Assembly (NCBI RefSeq): GCF_002836355.1
Contig: NZ_PJCA01000031.1
Location: forward strand, 124,001-188,000
Length of the DNA: 64,000 bases
Direction of reading: 5' to 3'
Origin: Moritella sp. Urea-trap-13
Lineage (GTDB): Bacteria > Pseudomonadota > Gammaproteobacteria > Enterobacterales > Moritellaceae
Translations under genes and position numbers: made by a program
The notes under the pieces: generated by a model
Databases searched by the model: none
Told to the model about the DNA's origin: nothing
What the model saw: the letters and a program-made list of their open reading frames with translations, nothing else
In this document: positions 27,831 through 37,431 of the stretch, in pieces
Layout: each line of letters starts with the position of its first letter
How positions within the stretch are numbered: the stretch's first letter is position 1

Positions 27831-29657
27831 CTAAGCGCCTGTTAGTTTTAATGCTGGTACTCGTGTTGGTAGCCGCTCAGATAACAGCTTGGGTAATAGC
27901 GTCGATAATACTTCTGCCCAGCCTGTTGGTCCGGTATGCTTACTGATGATTAACCCCTGTTTACGTTTTAATTTTGGTGGTGTGTGTACTGGTGATAAGA
28001 TAATCGCGGCGTATTGCGCAGCTTCTAGCATGGCAATGTCATTGTTACCGTCGCCGAGTGCAATAGAGTAGGGCGTTTGTTGTAGGTTAAAGAATTTAAA
28101 TTGCTGCATTAACCAGTCCATCGCTTTGCCTTTGTTGCAATCACCGCAGACATGCAAGAAACGTCCGCCTTCTAAGATGGTTGCGCCTTGTTTTTTAAGT
28201 TGCTGGATGAATACTTGTTTCTGGGCTGCATTACCTTTCCAGAGTAGGGGTTCGCCATATTGTCTTTGACTTGCAAGGACAGCACTTGCCTCATCCAACC
28301 CCGTTGCGTTAATGATGTCGTTAAACGTCATCATGCTCATACCTGTAAACAACTCAGACTGCTGTTGGGACACTGTTTGTAATAGTGATAACCAATGTGC
28401 GCGTGACTGCACAAGGGATTTAACCCAGTAGCCATCTTGTTGTATTGTGCCGATAGGCTGATGGCTAAAATAGTTAACTGGGATGTAAATAGCAGCGCCG
28501 TTTTCAACAATAAATGGCCCATTCAAATTAAGCTTATGTCTTAGCTCTAGCAGTTCAGCATAGGTTTTACTGGTATTTGGGATCACTGGGATTGCTGCGT
28601 TTTTTAATTCGGCAAGCGTACTTAAAGCGGGTGTAAAACTATAGTCGTCATGATCTAACAAGGTGCCATCAAGATCGGTGAATATTGCAGGGTAACGATT
28701 AAGTTCGATTGATTGCGGGGTGTATGAATGCACCATATTACGCTTAGCATCCAACTCAAATACCCAATTACATAAATTTGGTAGTGTGATTAACCCATGC
28801 GCTGTGAGACGTTGAAAATAAGCAGTAAACAACTTTACTTCAGATTCACTCATAACACTCTGAAGCGGGGGACTTAGTGTTAGCGCCTGTTGTTTTAATT
28901 TTAATTCTTGCTCTAATCGCCATTGAAAAACAGTATCAAAACTAGGTGCTTTTAGCATGACTAACATATCTAACCGTTTATAAAGATCAGCATAATGATA
29001 CTTTATTTGATCGTTCACATAACGACGCCAAATACCGTGTTTATCTTTTGTCGCTTCAAGGTTATTGACTGGCTCTAGCAGGGCTTCATCTGTCTGTGGC
29101 TGCACGCCTAAACACCAACCTTCTAAGATAATCACATCGACAATACCGTGAATCACTGGCCATGCTGATTCTGGGTAAGGGTTATCGGTGGTTTTATCAA
29201 ACCGCGGCAACGCAACGGGCGATGAGAGGTTAGTCGCCGATTGCAGTTTATCTAATATATCGTGTGCCAGCGATAAATTATGGGTGCCGGGTACGCCACG
29301 GGTTTGTAATAAATGGTGCTCGTGTACTGACAATTTTTTACGTTGCTGGTGGCTATAATAAAAATCATCCAAAGACAGTACGGCGACATTCATTTTATAT
29401 TCGCTGGTTAAATAGGTCGCAAGATAATCAGCGAGCGTTGATTTACCAGAGCCCTGGCAACCATTAATACCAACTAAAACAGGTGCTTGATTGTGATGAC
29501 TAGTTTCTATGTTAGTAATAGCGTGGTCTTTCGCACTGTATTGGTGCGCTCTGATCGCCGATATGAGCGTCGTGTACCATTTTGTCGCATTTGCTAAATA
29601 AGATGTATCGAGCATATTACGCTTAATGAATGCTGCTAATAGCGGGTTTGTCATCAT
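27831..29657 (-). CDS. Fusion of D-glycerate kinase-like and mannosyl/glucosyl-3-phosphoglycerate phosphatase
   Basis: A 608-residue two-domain protein. Residues about 55-305 are a P-loop kinase of the D-glycerate 3-kinase (GLYK/Tda10) type: Walker A GINGCQGSGKST at 64-75, then SLDDFYY, RGVPGTHNL, LPRFDK and IILEGWCLG. Residues about 320-605 are a HAD phosphatase of the MpgP/GpgP class: DLDGTLLD at 328-335, PNTSKTYAEL, VENGAAIYI and a late GDGNND. The predicted activities are glycerate to 3-phosphoglycerate, and dephosphorylation of glucosyl-3-phosphoglycerate. It is first in the operon before gpgS. The start at 29657 is preferred because AGGA lies 8 bases upstream, whereas the ATG at 29666 overlaps it. 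Confidence 0.87.
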   Translation of the reverse strand: MMTNPLLAAFIKRNMLDTSYLANATKWYTTLISAIRAHQYSAKDHAITNIETSHHNQAPVLVGINGCQGSGKSTLADYLATYLTSEYKMNVAVLSLDDFYYSHQQRKKLSVHEHHLLQTRGVPGTHNLSLAHDILDKLQSATNLSSPVALPRFDKTTDNPYPESAWPVIHGIVDVIILEGWCLGVQPQTDEALLEPVNNLEATKDKHGIWRRYVNDQIKYHYADLYKRLDMLVMLKAPSFDTVFQWRLEQELKLKQQALTLSPPLQSVMSESEVKLFTAYFQRLTAHGLITLPNLCNWVFELDAKRNMVHSYTPQSIELNRYPAIFTDLDGTLLDHDDYSFTPALSTLAELKNAAIPVIPNTSKTYAELLELRHKLNLNGPFIVENGAAIYIPVNYFSHQPIGTIQQDGYWVKSLVQSRAHWLSLLQTVSQQQSELFTGMSMMTFNDIINATGLDEASAVLASQRQYGEPLLWKGNAAQKQVFIQQLKKQGATILEGGRFLHVCGDCNKGKAMDWLMQQFKFFNLQQTPYSIALGDGNNDIAMLEAAQYAAIILSPVHTPPKLKRKQGLIISKHTGPTGWAEVLSTLLPKLLSERLPTRVPALKLTGA

Positions 29658-29713
29658 AAAAACCATCCTGAATGAGCGAATCTTATAATGAGTTGTTCAA
29701 TAACCGTGCCATG

Positions 29714-29730
29714 TATACCTCTAAGGTATA
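29714..29730. promoter_or_regulatory. Palindrome in the divergent gap between the glucosylglycerate operon and trhO
   Basis: TATACCT-CTA-AGGTATA is a perfect 7-3-7 inverted repeat, 57 bp upstream of the operon start. It is a candidate operator for the osmolyte operon. Confidence 0.45.
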
Positions 29731-29877
29731 GGTTTTACTGTTTTGAACGGTTGTGTTGGGATTACATTTTGACCTAGATCAATTTCACTGGTCGCAATAT
29801 CGCATTTCTGTTACCATCGCCGCCTTAATCTACAGCGCTGGATTTACGTTCCAGTTAGCTCAATGGGGAATAACCAA

Positions 29878-30882
29878 ATGTCAGCACCAATTACGACCAA
29901 TAATACCGCTCAAATTACAGTTTGTGCATTATACAAATTCGTACGTTTAGAAAACTTCGAAGCATTACGCGCGCCTTTATTAGCAAAAATGGAAAGCCAA
30001 GATGTTCGCGGTACGCTGTTATTAGCGGCCGAGGGTATCAACGGTACTATTGCTGGGCCACAAGCTGGTATTGATGCAGTATTAAGTTTTTTATCTCAAG
30101 ACCCAAGCCTGGGCGAAATCTCTTTCAAGCAATCTTATAACGATGAGAACCCGTTCTTGCGTACTAAGGTTAAGTTGAAAAAAGAGATCGTGACTATGGG
30201 CGTTGAAGGGATTGACCCTAACCAAGTGGTCGGTACTTATGTGCAACCGAAAGATTGGAATGCACTTATTTCAGATCCGGAAGTAATCTTGATTGATACT
30301 CGTAACGATTACGAAATTGAAATCGGTACATTCCAAAACGCAGTAAACCCGAATACAACGACTTTCCGTGAATTTCCTGAGTATGTGAAAAACAACTTAG
30401 ATAAAGAAAAACACAAGAAAGTTGCTATGTATTGTACCGGTGGTATTCGTTGTGAAAAATCGACTGCTTATTTAAAAGAGCAAGGTTTTGACGAGGTTTA
30501 TCACTTAGAAGGCGGTATTCTTAAGTACCTTGAAGAAGTGCCAAAAGAAGAAACCATGTGGGAAGGCGAGTGCTTTGTATTCGATGGCCGTGTTTCTGTG
30601 AATCACGACTTAGAACAAGGCGAATGTGACCAGTGTTTCGCTTGTCGTTACCCGTTAACACAAGACGAATTGCAAAGTGAACATTACGTGAAGGGCCTTA
30701 GCTGTCATCGTTGTCACGATAAAGTGACAGACGAGCAACGTAGCCGCTTTGCTGAACGTGAACGTCAAATGGAATTAGCTGAAAAACGTGGCGAGTCACA
30801 CATCGGTGGTGAGATTAAACACATCATTGACGAACGTCGTGTTGAAAAAGCCAAGAAGAAAGCTGAGCAGAATTCAAAATAA
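29878..30882 (+). CDS. trhO: tRNA uridine(34) hydroxylase TrhO (YceA)
   Basis: A 334-residue cytoplasmic enzyme for oxygen-dependent 5-hydroxylation of wobble uridine in tRNA. It has the N-terminal acylphosphatase-like domain ([18 protein letters not shown]), a rhodanese domain ([15 protein letters not shown]) with active-site Cys186 in [12 protein letters not shown], and a C-terminal Cys-rich tail ([18 protein letters not shown]). Length and order match YceA. GGGGA at 29865-29869 selects the ATG at 29878 over 29863. It is monocistronic with a strong terminator, divergent from the glucosylglycerate operon. Confidence 0.95.
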   Translation: MSAPITTNNTAQITVCALYKFVRLENFEALRAPLLAKMESQDVRGTLLLAAEGINGTIAGPQAGIDAVLSFLSQDPSLGEISFKQSYNDENPFLRTKVKLKKEIVTMGVEGIDPNQVVGTYVQPKDWNALISDPEVILIDTRNDYEIEIGTFQNAVNPNTTTFREFPEYVKNNLDKEKHKKVAMYCTGGIRCEKSTAYLKEQGFDEVYHLEGGILKYLEEVPKEETMWEGECFVFDGRVSVNHDLEQGECDQCFACRYPLTQDELQSEHYVKGLSCHRCHDKVTDEQRSRFAERERQMELAEKRGESHIGGEIKHIIDERRVEKAKKKAEQNSK

Positions 30883-30915
30883 GGTTTAAACTTATTTGAG
30901 TGTTTAGCTAAGACT

Positions 30916-30977
30916 AAAAAGCCGCTGTTACTTGCTGTAGTTTGAAATAACAGTTGAAGTACAGCGGCTTTTTATTA
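30916..30977 (+). terminator. Rho-independent terminator of trhO
   Basis: AAAAAGCCGCTGT (30916-30928) pairs perfectly with ACAGCGGCTTTTT (30961-30973). The long loop folds further through ACTT/AAGT. Confidence 0.85.
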
Positions 30978-31038
30978 TTCAAAAGTGCATGTTACTACGT
31001 CTGTCGATGCTGATATTTAGTTAACAATGAAAAATCAG

Positions 31039-32154
31039 TTAATAACGATAAGACAGGTTGGTAATAAACTGCTGGCGACTAGCACCACCTATACCGCCAT
31101 ATTCAAAGGCTAGCATCCAGTGTTTACTTAAGTTATAACTTCCGCCGACCAGCCCCATCCATTTATCGACGTTCTCTTGTTCTACTTTATAATCAATACT
31201 GTAGTCTGTCGTTGGTATTGGCTGCGAACCTGACAGCGTTAACTGGCTTTTTAAATAACTAGTACCGACGTATAGTGATAAGCTTGAGCCGTTATTAAAC
31301 TGAAATTGTTTACCAACTCGCGGCAGAACATTGACGACATAGCCATCGGTGTCACTGCGGTCCATATCGGTCCAAGTGAAAGTGATTGGGACGGAAATAA
31401 AATAACTGTTCCAGCCGCCGACAAACATCATACCCGCACCGTAAGACATCCCGGTTAGGCTAGCTTCAATGTCTTCGACTTCAAGGCGTTGATCTGTCAG
31501 CAGGTAGCATTCTGGTGGTTTTCGCTTTGATGAACAATCCGAACCTAATTGTGCTAATGCTTGATTACCGTCAATGGCAAAGTTAATGCCGACCGTTCCT
31601 GTTAATTTACCTACTGTGGCAAATACATTCATGAATGGTAATACCCAAGCATCTAACTTTAACTGTGGCGTGTGGGTATTGGACTCGGTGTTATCAAACG
31701 AAACGAAATCGATATCATACTTTTGCCCTCCACCGTAACCAACCGATAAATCAGTCAGAGTCATATCCTGTTGCACATTGGCATAAATAATACTGATACC
31801 AAATGGCAATGGTAAGTCATAATCATTCATGATGACGTCTTCGGCAAAAAATGGTAAAGCGTGTTCCCATTTCTTCGCTGGATAAGTTGTTTTTTTATCC
31901 GCTATTGAAAGTTCTAATTTTGATATTTCGCTCTCAGTGTCCTCCTGTGTTAGGAATGCTGCATTTTGCTCTTGAGATATATATTGAGACATAAGAGACG
32001 GTAAACCAAATATAGTGTTATCTTGCAGTTCAAATAACGGTGGGAATAACGCATTACTGCTTGCTGTATCAGCTTGTGCCACAGAATTGGTATTGTTTGC
32101 AAAAGTGAGTGGAGCTGTTAAAGCCGCTAATAAAGTAAGTATTATTCGTTTCAT
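31039..32154 (-). CDS. Outer-membrane barrel protein, unknown function
   Basis: A 371-residue exported protein with a signal peptide (ILTLLAALTAPLTFA-NN). A lead segment of about 90 residues is followed by strands with the spacing of a barrel (GISIIYANVQQDMTLTDLSV, WNSYFISVPITFTWTDM, LSLYVGTSYLKSQLTLSG, WMLAFEYGGIGG). It ends FITNLSYRY, with an aromatic near the terminus. Two cysteines (GSDCSS, PECYLL) may form a loop disulphide. It lies head-to-tail behind the D15-like barrel gene at 32261, with 106 bp between. No named family recognised. Confidence 0.72.
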   Translation of the reverse strand: MKRIILTLLAALTAPLTFANNTNSVAQADTASSNALFPPLFELQDNTIFGLPSLMSQYISQEQNAAFLTQEDTESEISKLELSIADKKTTYPAKKWEHALPFFAEDVIMNDYDLPLPFGISIIYANVQQDMTLTDLSVGYGGGQKYDIDFVSFDNTESNTHTPQLKLDAWVLPFMNVFATVGKLTGTVGINFAIDGNQALAQLGSDCSSKRKPPECYLLTDQRLEVEDIEASLTGMSYGAGMMFVGGWNSYFISVPITFTWTDMDRSDTDGYVVNVLPRVGKQFQFNNGSSLSLYVGTSYLKSQLTLSGSQPIPTTDYSIDYKVEQENVDKWMGLVGGSYNLSKHWMLAFEYGGIGGASRQQFITNLSYRY

Positions 32155-32260
32155 CGTATTGAAAAGTCCAAAATATTAATATTTTAAATATCTATATTGA
32201 TTGTTATTAGCCAGTCACTGCTGTCACAGGTAAGCCTGTCGTATAAAGTGCCTGTCGTGA

Positions 32261-33583
32261 TTAAAATGCTTCAGTAAAAGTCAGAAAAAAGCCACTGTCA
32301 TCAGCACTGAATCCGAAGTCTATGCGTACATTCATTCTCGGCTGTAATTCATAGCGATAGCCAAACCCGTAGCTATACAATAAATCTTCATACAAACGGT
32401 TACTGTCAGTATCTGTATCACCTGCAACAGAGCCTATACCTGTCCATACCGTCATGCCGTGAGCAGATAAATTACCGTTATCACGTAAGAATGTGTGGCG
32501 ATATTCAGCGGTATGTTCAATTGCGTTGTTATCTCTAAATCGACCAGCGTATAAGCCGCGAAGTGAAAAGCTGCCACCAAGTGTGGGCATATCGTAAAAC
32601 GGCACGTCACCATCACTCCACTGTAGTGCATTGTAAAATGCGATGACACGACCTGGCTTAAAGCTGTGGTAATAACGATAATCGATCAGCACTTTTTGAT
32701 AATCATTGTCGCTGCCGATATTCGAGCCATAATTAATGTATTCAAAATTGAAGTATTGACCTTGCCATGCGTTAACTGTCACATCCCGGCTATCATAATT
32801 TAATGTGATCCCTAGGCCTATGGATAACGGTTTGTCTTTAAATTCGTTAAAATCGTCATCTTGTTGTGCTGTCAGCGGAATGTCGTTTTCATCCGCTTGG
32901 TAATATTTCAATCTTAAAGCGGGGCCAAAATAGAAACCGTAATCATTTTTAAAAGCTAGATTAGCGTCATAAGTTAACGCGGTATTACGCATCAAGGTAT
33001 CCGCAGACGCATCTTGTGCTTTGCCCTTGTCGTAACCAACGCCCCAGTAATTTTCGGCATCATCACTGAATGTCAGCGTACCTGTAAAGCGCGTATCATT
33101 ATTGTCGAAAAACAAGTTTTGCTTAGAGCGGATACCGTAACCAACCCCTGCATCACCTTGAGTACCTACAACAAATAAAGATACGCTTGAACGTTGCAGT
33201 GCTTGTTGCTCGCGAGCAGTACTAAATGAAAATAACCCACCTGCGGCAACCATTAAACCGACTTCTGGTGTATAAGCAGGCCCGCCTAACCAAGACGTGA
33301 TTGACGCACCATTTTTTTCTTGGTGATCATCAATGGCATATTCAAGATCACTTTGGCGTTGTTTCAAGGTGTCACATTCTGCTGATTCACACTGCTCGAG
33401 TGCTGTATCAATCTCATCAATCGCATTGTTATATTCAACGGTGCGTTGTTGCGCTTGTTGCTCTGTTGAAAAAAAAGGCATCTCTGTCGCATCTGTAGGT
33501 AAATGCTGATATTTAATGAGTGGGTCTGCATTCGCCATCATTGGAGCGTAAACAAGAAAAAGTAAGTAAATTCGTTTAAACAA
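32261..33583 (-). CDS. BamA/TamA-like (D15) surface-antigen barrel protein, TTG start
   Basis: A 440-residue exported barrel. The C-terminal 300 residues are bacterial surface antigen (D15)-like, with the loop-6 type motif GGSFSLRGLYAGRFRDN and a terminal FLTFTEAF. The N-terminal part has a coiled coil (EYNNAIDEIDTALEQCE) instead of POTRA domains. I choose a TTG start at 33583: GGAG lies 5 bases upstream and the product opens MFKRIYLLFLVYAPMMANA-D, a clean signal peptide. The longer frame from an ATG at 33682 would bury it behind 33 odd residues. Lacking POTRA domains, it is unlikely to be an assembly machine. Role unknown. Confidence 0.8.
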   Translation of the reverse strand: MFKRIYLLFLVYAPMMANADPLIKYQHLPTDATEMPFFSTEQQAQQRTVEYNNAIDEIDTALEQCESAECDTLKQRQSDLEYAIDDHQEKNGASITSWLGGPAYTPEVGLMVAAGGLFSFSTAREQQALQRSSVSLFVVGTQGDAGVGYGIRSKQNLFFDNNDTRFTGTLTFSDDAENYWGVGYDKGKAQDASADTLMRNTALTYDANLAFKNDYGFYFGPALRLKYYQADENDIPLTAQQDDDFNEFKDKPLSIGLGITLNYDSRDVTVNAWQGQYFNFEYINYGSNIGSDNDYQKVLIDYRYYHSFKPGRVIAFYNALQWSDGDVPFYDMPTLGGSFSLRGLYAGRFRDNNAIEHTAEYRHTFLRDNGNLSAHGMTVWTGIGSVAGDTDTDSNRLYEDLLYSYGFGYRYELQPRMNVRIDFGFSADDSGFFLTFTEAF

Positions 33584-33835
33584 GAAGTCTCCAAAAAGTG
33601 GCAAGTATAGGCGAGAAGATTGTGCTGCTACTGGGATATCACAAAGAGGGCGTATTCTAGGCATGTGTTTTTTTGCATGCAAGTGATTAGGGATTTATCA
33701 AAAGATTATTAATTAAATGTTCAAGCAGGAGCGCTAGATTAACGTGGCTTATAAGAAATTCGTGTCGGGCATCTTCGAACCTTGGTCTACAATTAATGTG
33801 AGATAGTGAAAATATTCATTAATGAGGTGCTAAGT

Positions 33836-34264
33836 ATGTTAAAAATATCATTGTTTTTTATAATGTTTATGATCAGTTCAAATACGTTTGCATTAAAGCA
33901 GGAACTGGCAAGTTCAGCACCTTCTGGGGTTAATGTTTACATTATTAGTCCGGTTGATGGCGCAACTGTTTCACCGACATTTACGGTTCGCTTTGGTTTA
34001 AGTGGAATGGGCATTGCACCGGCGGGAATCGATCGTGTTAACACCGCTCATCATCACTTGCTTATCGATACTAAGGTGTTACCTGATTTGACTAAACCGC
34101 TACAAGCGACAGATAAAGTACGCCATTTTGGTGGCGGTCAAACGGAAACTCAAATAACACTAAAACCGGGTAAGCATACTCTGCAGCTACTGTTAGGGAA
34201 TTATGCGCATGTACCGCATGATCAACCGCTTATGTCGAAAAAAATAACGGTGATTGTTAAGTAG
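33836..34264 (+). CDS. DUF4399 exported protein
   Basis: A 142-residue periplasmic protein with a signal peptide (SLFFIMFMISSNTFA). The Ig-like core has the DUF4399 pattern: VYIISPVDGATVSPTFTVRF, the histidine cluster NTAHHHLLID, then GGGQTETQITLKPGKHTLQL and HVPHDQPLMSK. The His-rich site suggests metal binding but the family role is not established. GAGGTG precedes the ATG at 33836; an in-frame start at 33806 has no ribosome-binding site. It is monocistronic and convergent with the RND permease gene. Confidence 0.87.
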   Translation: MLKISLFFIMFMISSNTFALKQELASSAPSGVNVYIISPVDGATVSPTFTVRFGLSGMGIAPAGIDRVNTAHHHLLIDTKVLPDLTKPLQATDKVRHFGGGQTETQITLKPGKHTLQLLLGNYAHVPHDQPLMSKKITVIVK

Positions 34265-34304
34265 TCGGGTGAGAATAAAGCACTATTTAAGGTGTTATTT
34301 GGAT

Positions 34305-34345
34305 AGCCGACACCATATTCTACAAGCTTTGAATTGGTGTCGGCT
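34305..34345. terminator. Perfect 11-bp hairpin between convergent genes
   Basis: AGCCGACACCA (34305-34315) and TGGTGTCGGCT (34335-34345) pair perfectly between the DUF4399 and RND genes. U-tracts are weak on both strands, so terminator strength is uncertain. Confidence 0.6.
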
Positions 34346-34359
34346 GAATTTAAAACAGC

Positions 34360-37300
34360 TTAGTCTTGATTAGGGATCTTGAAAACTAACGTATAAGTAA
34401 CGGGTAACACTATCAAGGTTAATAGCGACGCGAAACCTAAGCCAAAGATGATGGTGATCGCCATTGAACTGAAAAAGGCGTTCGACAGTAATGGGATCAT
34501 ACCTAACATCGTGGTGATAGCTGCCATGAGAACTGGCCTAACTCGGCTTACTGATGAATCGACTACTGCGGCATAAGGTGCTTTACCTTGGCTTAACTCC
34601 AAATTTATTTGGTCGACGAGTACAATGCCATTCTTAATAATCATGCCAGTCAGACTGAGTAAACCTAATAACGCCATAAAGCTGAAGGGGGCATCGAAAA
34701 GTAATAGCCCTGATACCACTCCGATTAATGCTAGCGGTACAGTAAACCAAATGATCAGCGGTTGACGCACAGAGTTAAACAGCAAGACGGTGATCAAAAA
34801 CATAGCCAAATAGCCTAAAGGAATTGAGCTAAACACCGAGGTCTGCGCCTCTGTCGTCGTTTCAAATTCACCACCCCATTCGAGATCATAACCAGCAGGT
34901 AACGGGATCGCTTCAACCTTAGTGCGGATCTTATTAAATACAGAATCTGCGGTTTCACCAGTGCCATTAATCGGGTCTGCTAATACCGACAATACCCGTT
35001 TACGATCACGACGCATGATCATTGGATCTTCCCATTCAGAGTTAAAATCGCTGACAATCTGAGTCACAGGTACGAACAGATTATTGTCGGCGCTCCACAC
35101 TTGGAGCTTCCAAATACTATCGGCATCCAGCCGTTCGGTAGCAGGGGCGCGGGCAATGATTGGCATCAGATAGCTATTTTCACGGTAGATACCGACTTGT
35201 TTACCGCTAAAGTTCGTCAGTAGGGCGTTATCCAGATCTTGCTTACTGATACCAGTTTCTCGAGCCTGTGCTAACGCCAGTTGTGGCCTGATTAAGGTGA
35301 CTTGATTACGCCAGTTATGACGGATACCTGTGGCAGTTGGTTCGGCGATTAGTATGGCTTCTGCCTGTGCCGCTAATTGACGTAGTATTTGTGGATTTTC
35401 ACCATAGAAACGAGCCTCTATTTTAGCCGCTGGGCTGGGACCATTTTCCATATACTTAATGCGGAATTGTGCTTCAGGATAATCCTGCAGCAGGTCTATT
35501 TCTAGTTTACGCATAAAGGTATTTAAGGTATCGAGATTGGTCATCTCAATCAGTAGCTGTGCATAAGCGTTATAGCCTTTTTCTGGCACATAAGATAATA
35601 CAAAGCGCTGTGAACCTTGGCCGATCACACTGGTTAGGTTAACTAAACCGACATCCTTGGTTTGTTGCTGTTGCATTAAGTCTTGTTCAATACGAGCGAC
35701 AAGCTGTTCAGTGGCATTAATATCACTCCCTTCAGGCATCCATACATCGACAAAAAATATAGGTGTACTCGAGGGCGGGAAAAATACATTTTTAATATGG
35801 CTAAAGCCGATAACGGAGGCAATAAGCGCAGCGATTACCATGGCAACCGTGACAATACGGAAACGGATAGCGAGGGTGAGAGCGTTTCGATAAAACTGAA
35901 AGATAATACCTTTATACGGGTCATCATCTTGGGTTGATTTGTTATCACCGTCTTTAAACATTAAGTGGCAAAAGAACGGAGTGAGTGTCATCGCGGTGAT
36001 CCAACTGATAAACAGCGAGATCAACAAGACTTGAAATAAAGAGGCACAAAATTCACCCGTGGCATTATCTGAAAGACCAATCGGTGCAAAAGCAATAATC
36101 GCAATAATGGTAGCACCGAGTAGTGGCCATTGGGTTTGGGATATTACTTGCTTAGCTGTTTCTAGCCGTGTTTGACCACGTTGGATCCCGATAAGAATAC
36201 CTTCGGTGACGACAATCGCATTATCAACTAACATACCTAGGGCGATAATCAGCGCACCTAATGAGATGATTTGTAACTCAATGTTGAGTATGTTCATGAC
36301 AATGAAGGTACCGAGTATCGTCAGCAGTAATACCAGCCCCATTAATAAGCCAGAACGCAGCCCCATAAAGACCAGTAATACCACGATAACAATCGCAATC
36401 GATTCGGCTAAATTAATCAAGAAACCATTGACGGTATCATCAACCATTTTACTTTGGTCATAAACGGTCGTCAGCTCAAGACCAATGGGACGTTCGCCTT
36501 CGAGTTCCACGAGTCGTTGATTTACTGCGGCACCGACATCAACAACATTGACGCCACTGGAAAAAGAGATGCCGACAGATAAGGCGGCTTCACCCTGACC
36601 ATGATAAAGACTTGTAGGTGTTTCATCAGCGGTTTTATAAATGTTGGCAATATCACCAAGGTAAATCAGTTTTGTGCTGCCTGGCGCACTGACTAACAGA
36701 CGTTCCATTTGTGTTACATCGCTAAACTCACCAGTCGGATGAATACGAATACGATCATCACCAACGCGAATACTACCGGCGTTCGATACCACGTTTTGCG
36801 CGTTAATAAGGCTATAAATGTAATCTTGATTAAGTCCCAACGCCGAGAGTTTTTGTTGGGATATTTCCACTACGACTTGTTCGGTAACTTTACCTGCAAT
36901 AACAATTTTTTTGACGCCGCTCACGAGCACTAATTCTCGACGTAGGAAATTAGCGTAATTTTGTAGATCTCTATTGCTGTAACCATCGCCAGTGATATTG
37001 ACTAAAATACCAAATACATCGCCAAAATCATCAATGACATTGGGTGTCGCTACCCCTGGAGGTAATAGTTTCACGGCATCATTGACCTTACGGCGTACTT
37101 CATCCCATATCTGCGGTAATTCGTTGGCGCCATATTGTTCTTTAACCTCAATCTCGATTTGTGATAAACCAGCACTGTTAATCGAGGTGATATGCTTGAT
37201 GGCATCAAGTTGTTGTAACGCATCTTCTAACGGTAGAGTTACTTCTTCTTCGACTTGTTCCGGTGATGCACCTGGATAGCTGGTGACGACTAAAGCTTGT

Positions 37301-37428
37301 TTGATGGTAAATTCAGGAAACTCTAATTGCCCTAGACCGAAAAATGAGATGCTGCCGCCAACTAATAATAACAACGCGAACATCCAGCTAACGACTTTAT
37401 GTTGGATTGAGTATTGAGCGAAATTCAT
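34360..37428 (-). CDS. RND efflux permease (HAE/AcrB class)
   Basis: A 1022-residue inner-membrane pump. It has the RND layout: N-terminal helix (VVSWMFALLLLVGGSISFFG), periplasmic porter segment (SYPGASPEQVEEEVTLPLED), helices 2-6, a second porter segment and helices 8-12 ending VLPVTYTLVF. Helix 4 reads GMLVDNAIVVTEG, with Asp-Asn where AcrB has Asp407-Asp408. It begins 3 bp after the adaptor gene's stop, so they form an operon. No outer-membrane TolC partner is in the window. A divergent LysR gene at 38669 is the likely regulator. Substrate unknown. Confidence 0.93.
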   Translation of the reverse strand: MNFAQYSIQHKVVSWMFALLLLVGGSISFFGLGQLEFPEFTIKQALVVTSYPGASPEQVEEEVTLPLEDALQQLDAIKHITSINSAGLSQIEIEVKEQYGANELPQIWDEVRRKVNDAVKLLPPGVATPNVIDDFGDVFGILVNITGDGYSNRDLQNYANFLRRELVLVSGVKKIVIAGKVTEQVVVEISQQKLSALGLNQDYIYSLINAQNVVSNAGSIRVGDDRIRIHPTGEFSDVTQMERLLVSAPGSTKLIYLGDIANIYKTADETPTSLYHGQGEAALSVGISFSSGVNVVDVGAAVNQRLVELEGERPIGLELTTVYDQSKMVDDTVNGFLINLAESIAIVIVVLLVFMGLRSGLLMGLVLLLTILGTFIVMNILNIELQIISLGALIIALGMLVDNAIVVTEGILIGIQRGQTRLETAKQVISQTQWPLLGATIIAIIAFAPIGLSDNATGEFCASLFQVLLISLFISWITAMTLTPFFCHLMFKDGDNKSTQDDDPYKGIIFQFYRNALTLAIRFRIVTVAMVIAALIASVIGFSHIKNVFFPPSSTPIFFVDVWMPEGSDINATEQLVARIEQDLMQQQQTKDVGLVNLTSVIGQGSQRFVLSYVPEKGYNAYAQLLIEMTNLDTLNTFMRKLEIDLLQDYPEAQFRIKYMENGPSPAAKIEARFYGENPQILRQLAAQAEAILIAEPTATGIRHNWRNQVTLIRPQLALAQARETGISKQDLDNALLTNFSGKQVGIYRENSYLMPIIARAPATERLDADSIWKLQVWSADNNLFVPVTQIVSDFNSEWEDPMIMRRDRKRVLSVLADPINGTGETADSVFNKIRTKVEAIPLPAGYDLEWGGEFETTTEAQTSVFSSIPLGYLAMFLITVLLFNSVRQPLIIWFTVPLALIGVVSGLLLFDAPFSFMALLGLLSLTGMIIKNGIVLVDQINLELSQGKAPYAAVVDSSVSRVRPVLMAAITTMLGMIPLLSNAFFSSMAITIIFGLGFASLLTLIVLPVTYTLVFKIPNQD

Positions 37429-37431
37429 CGG

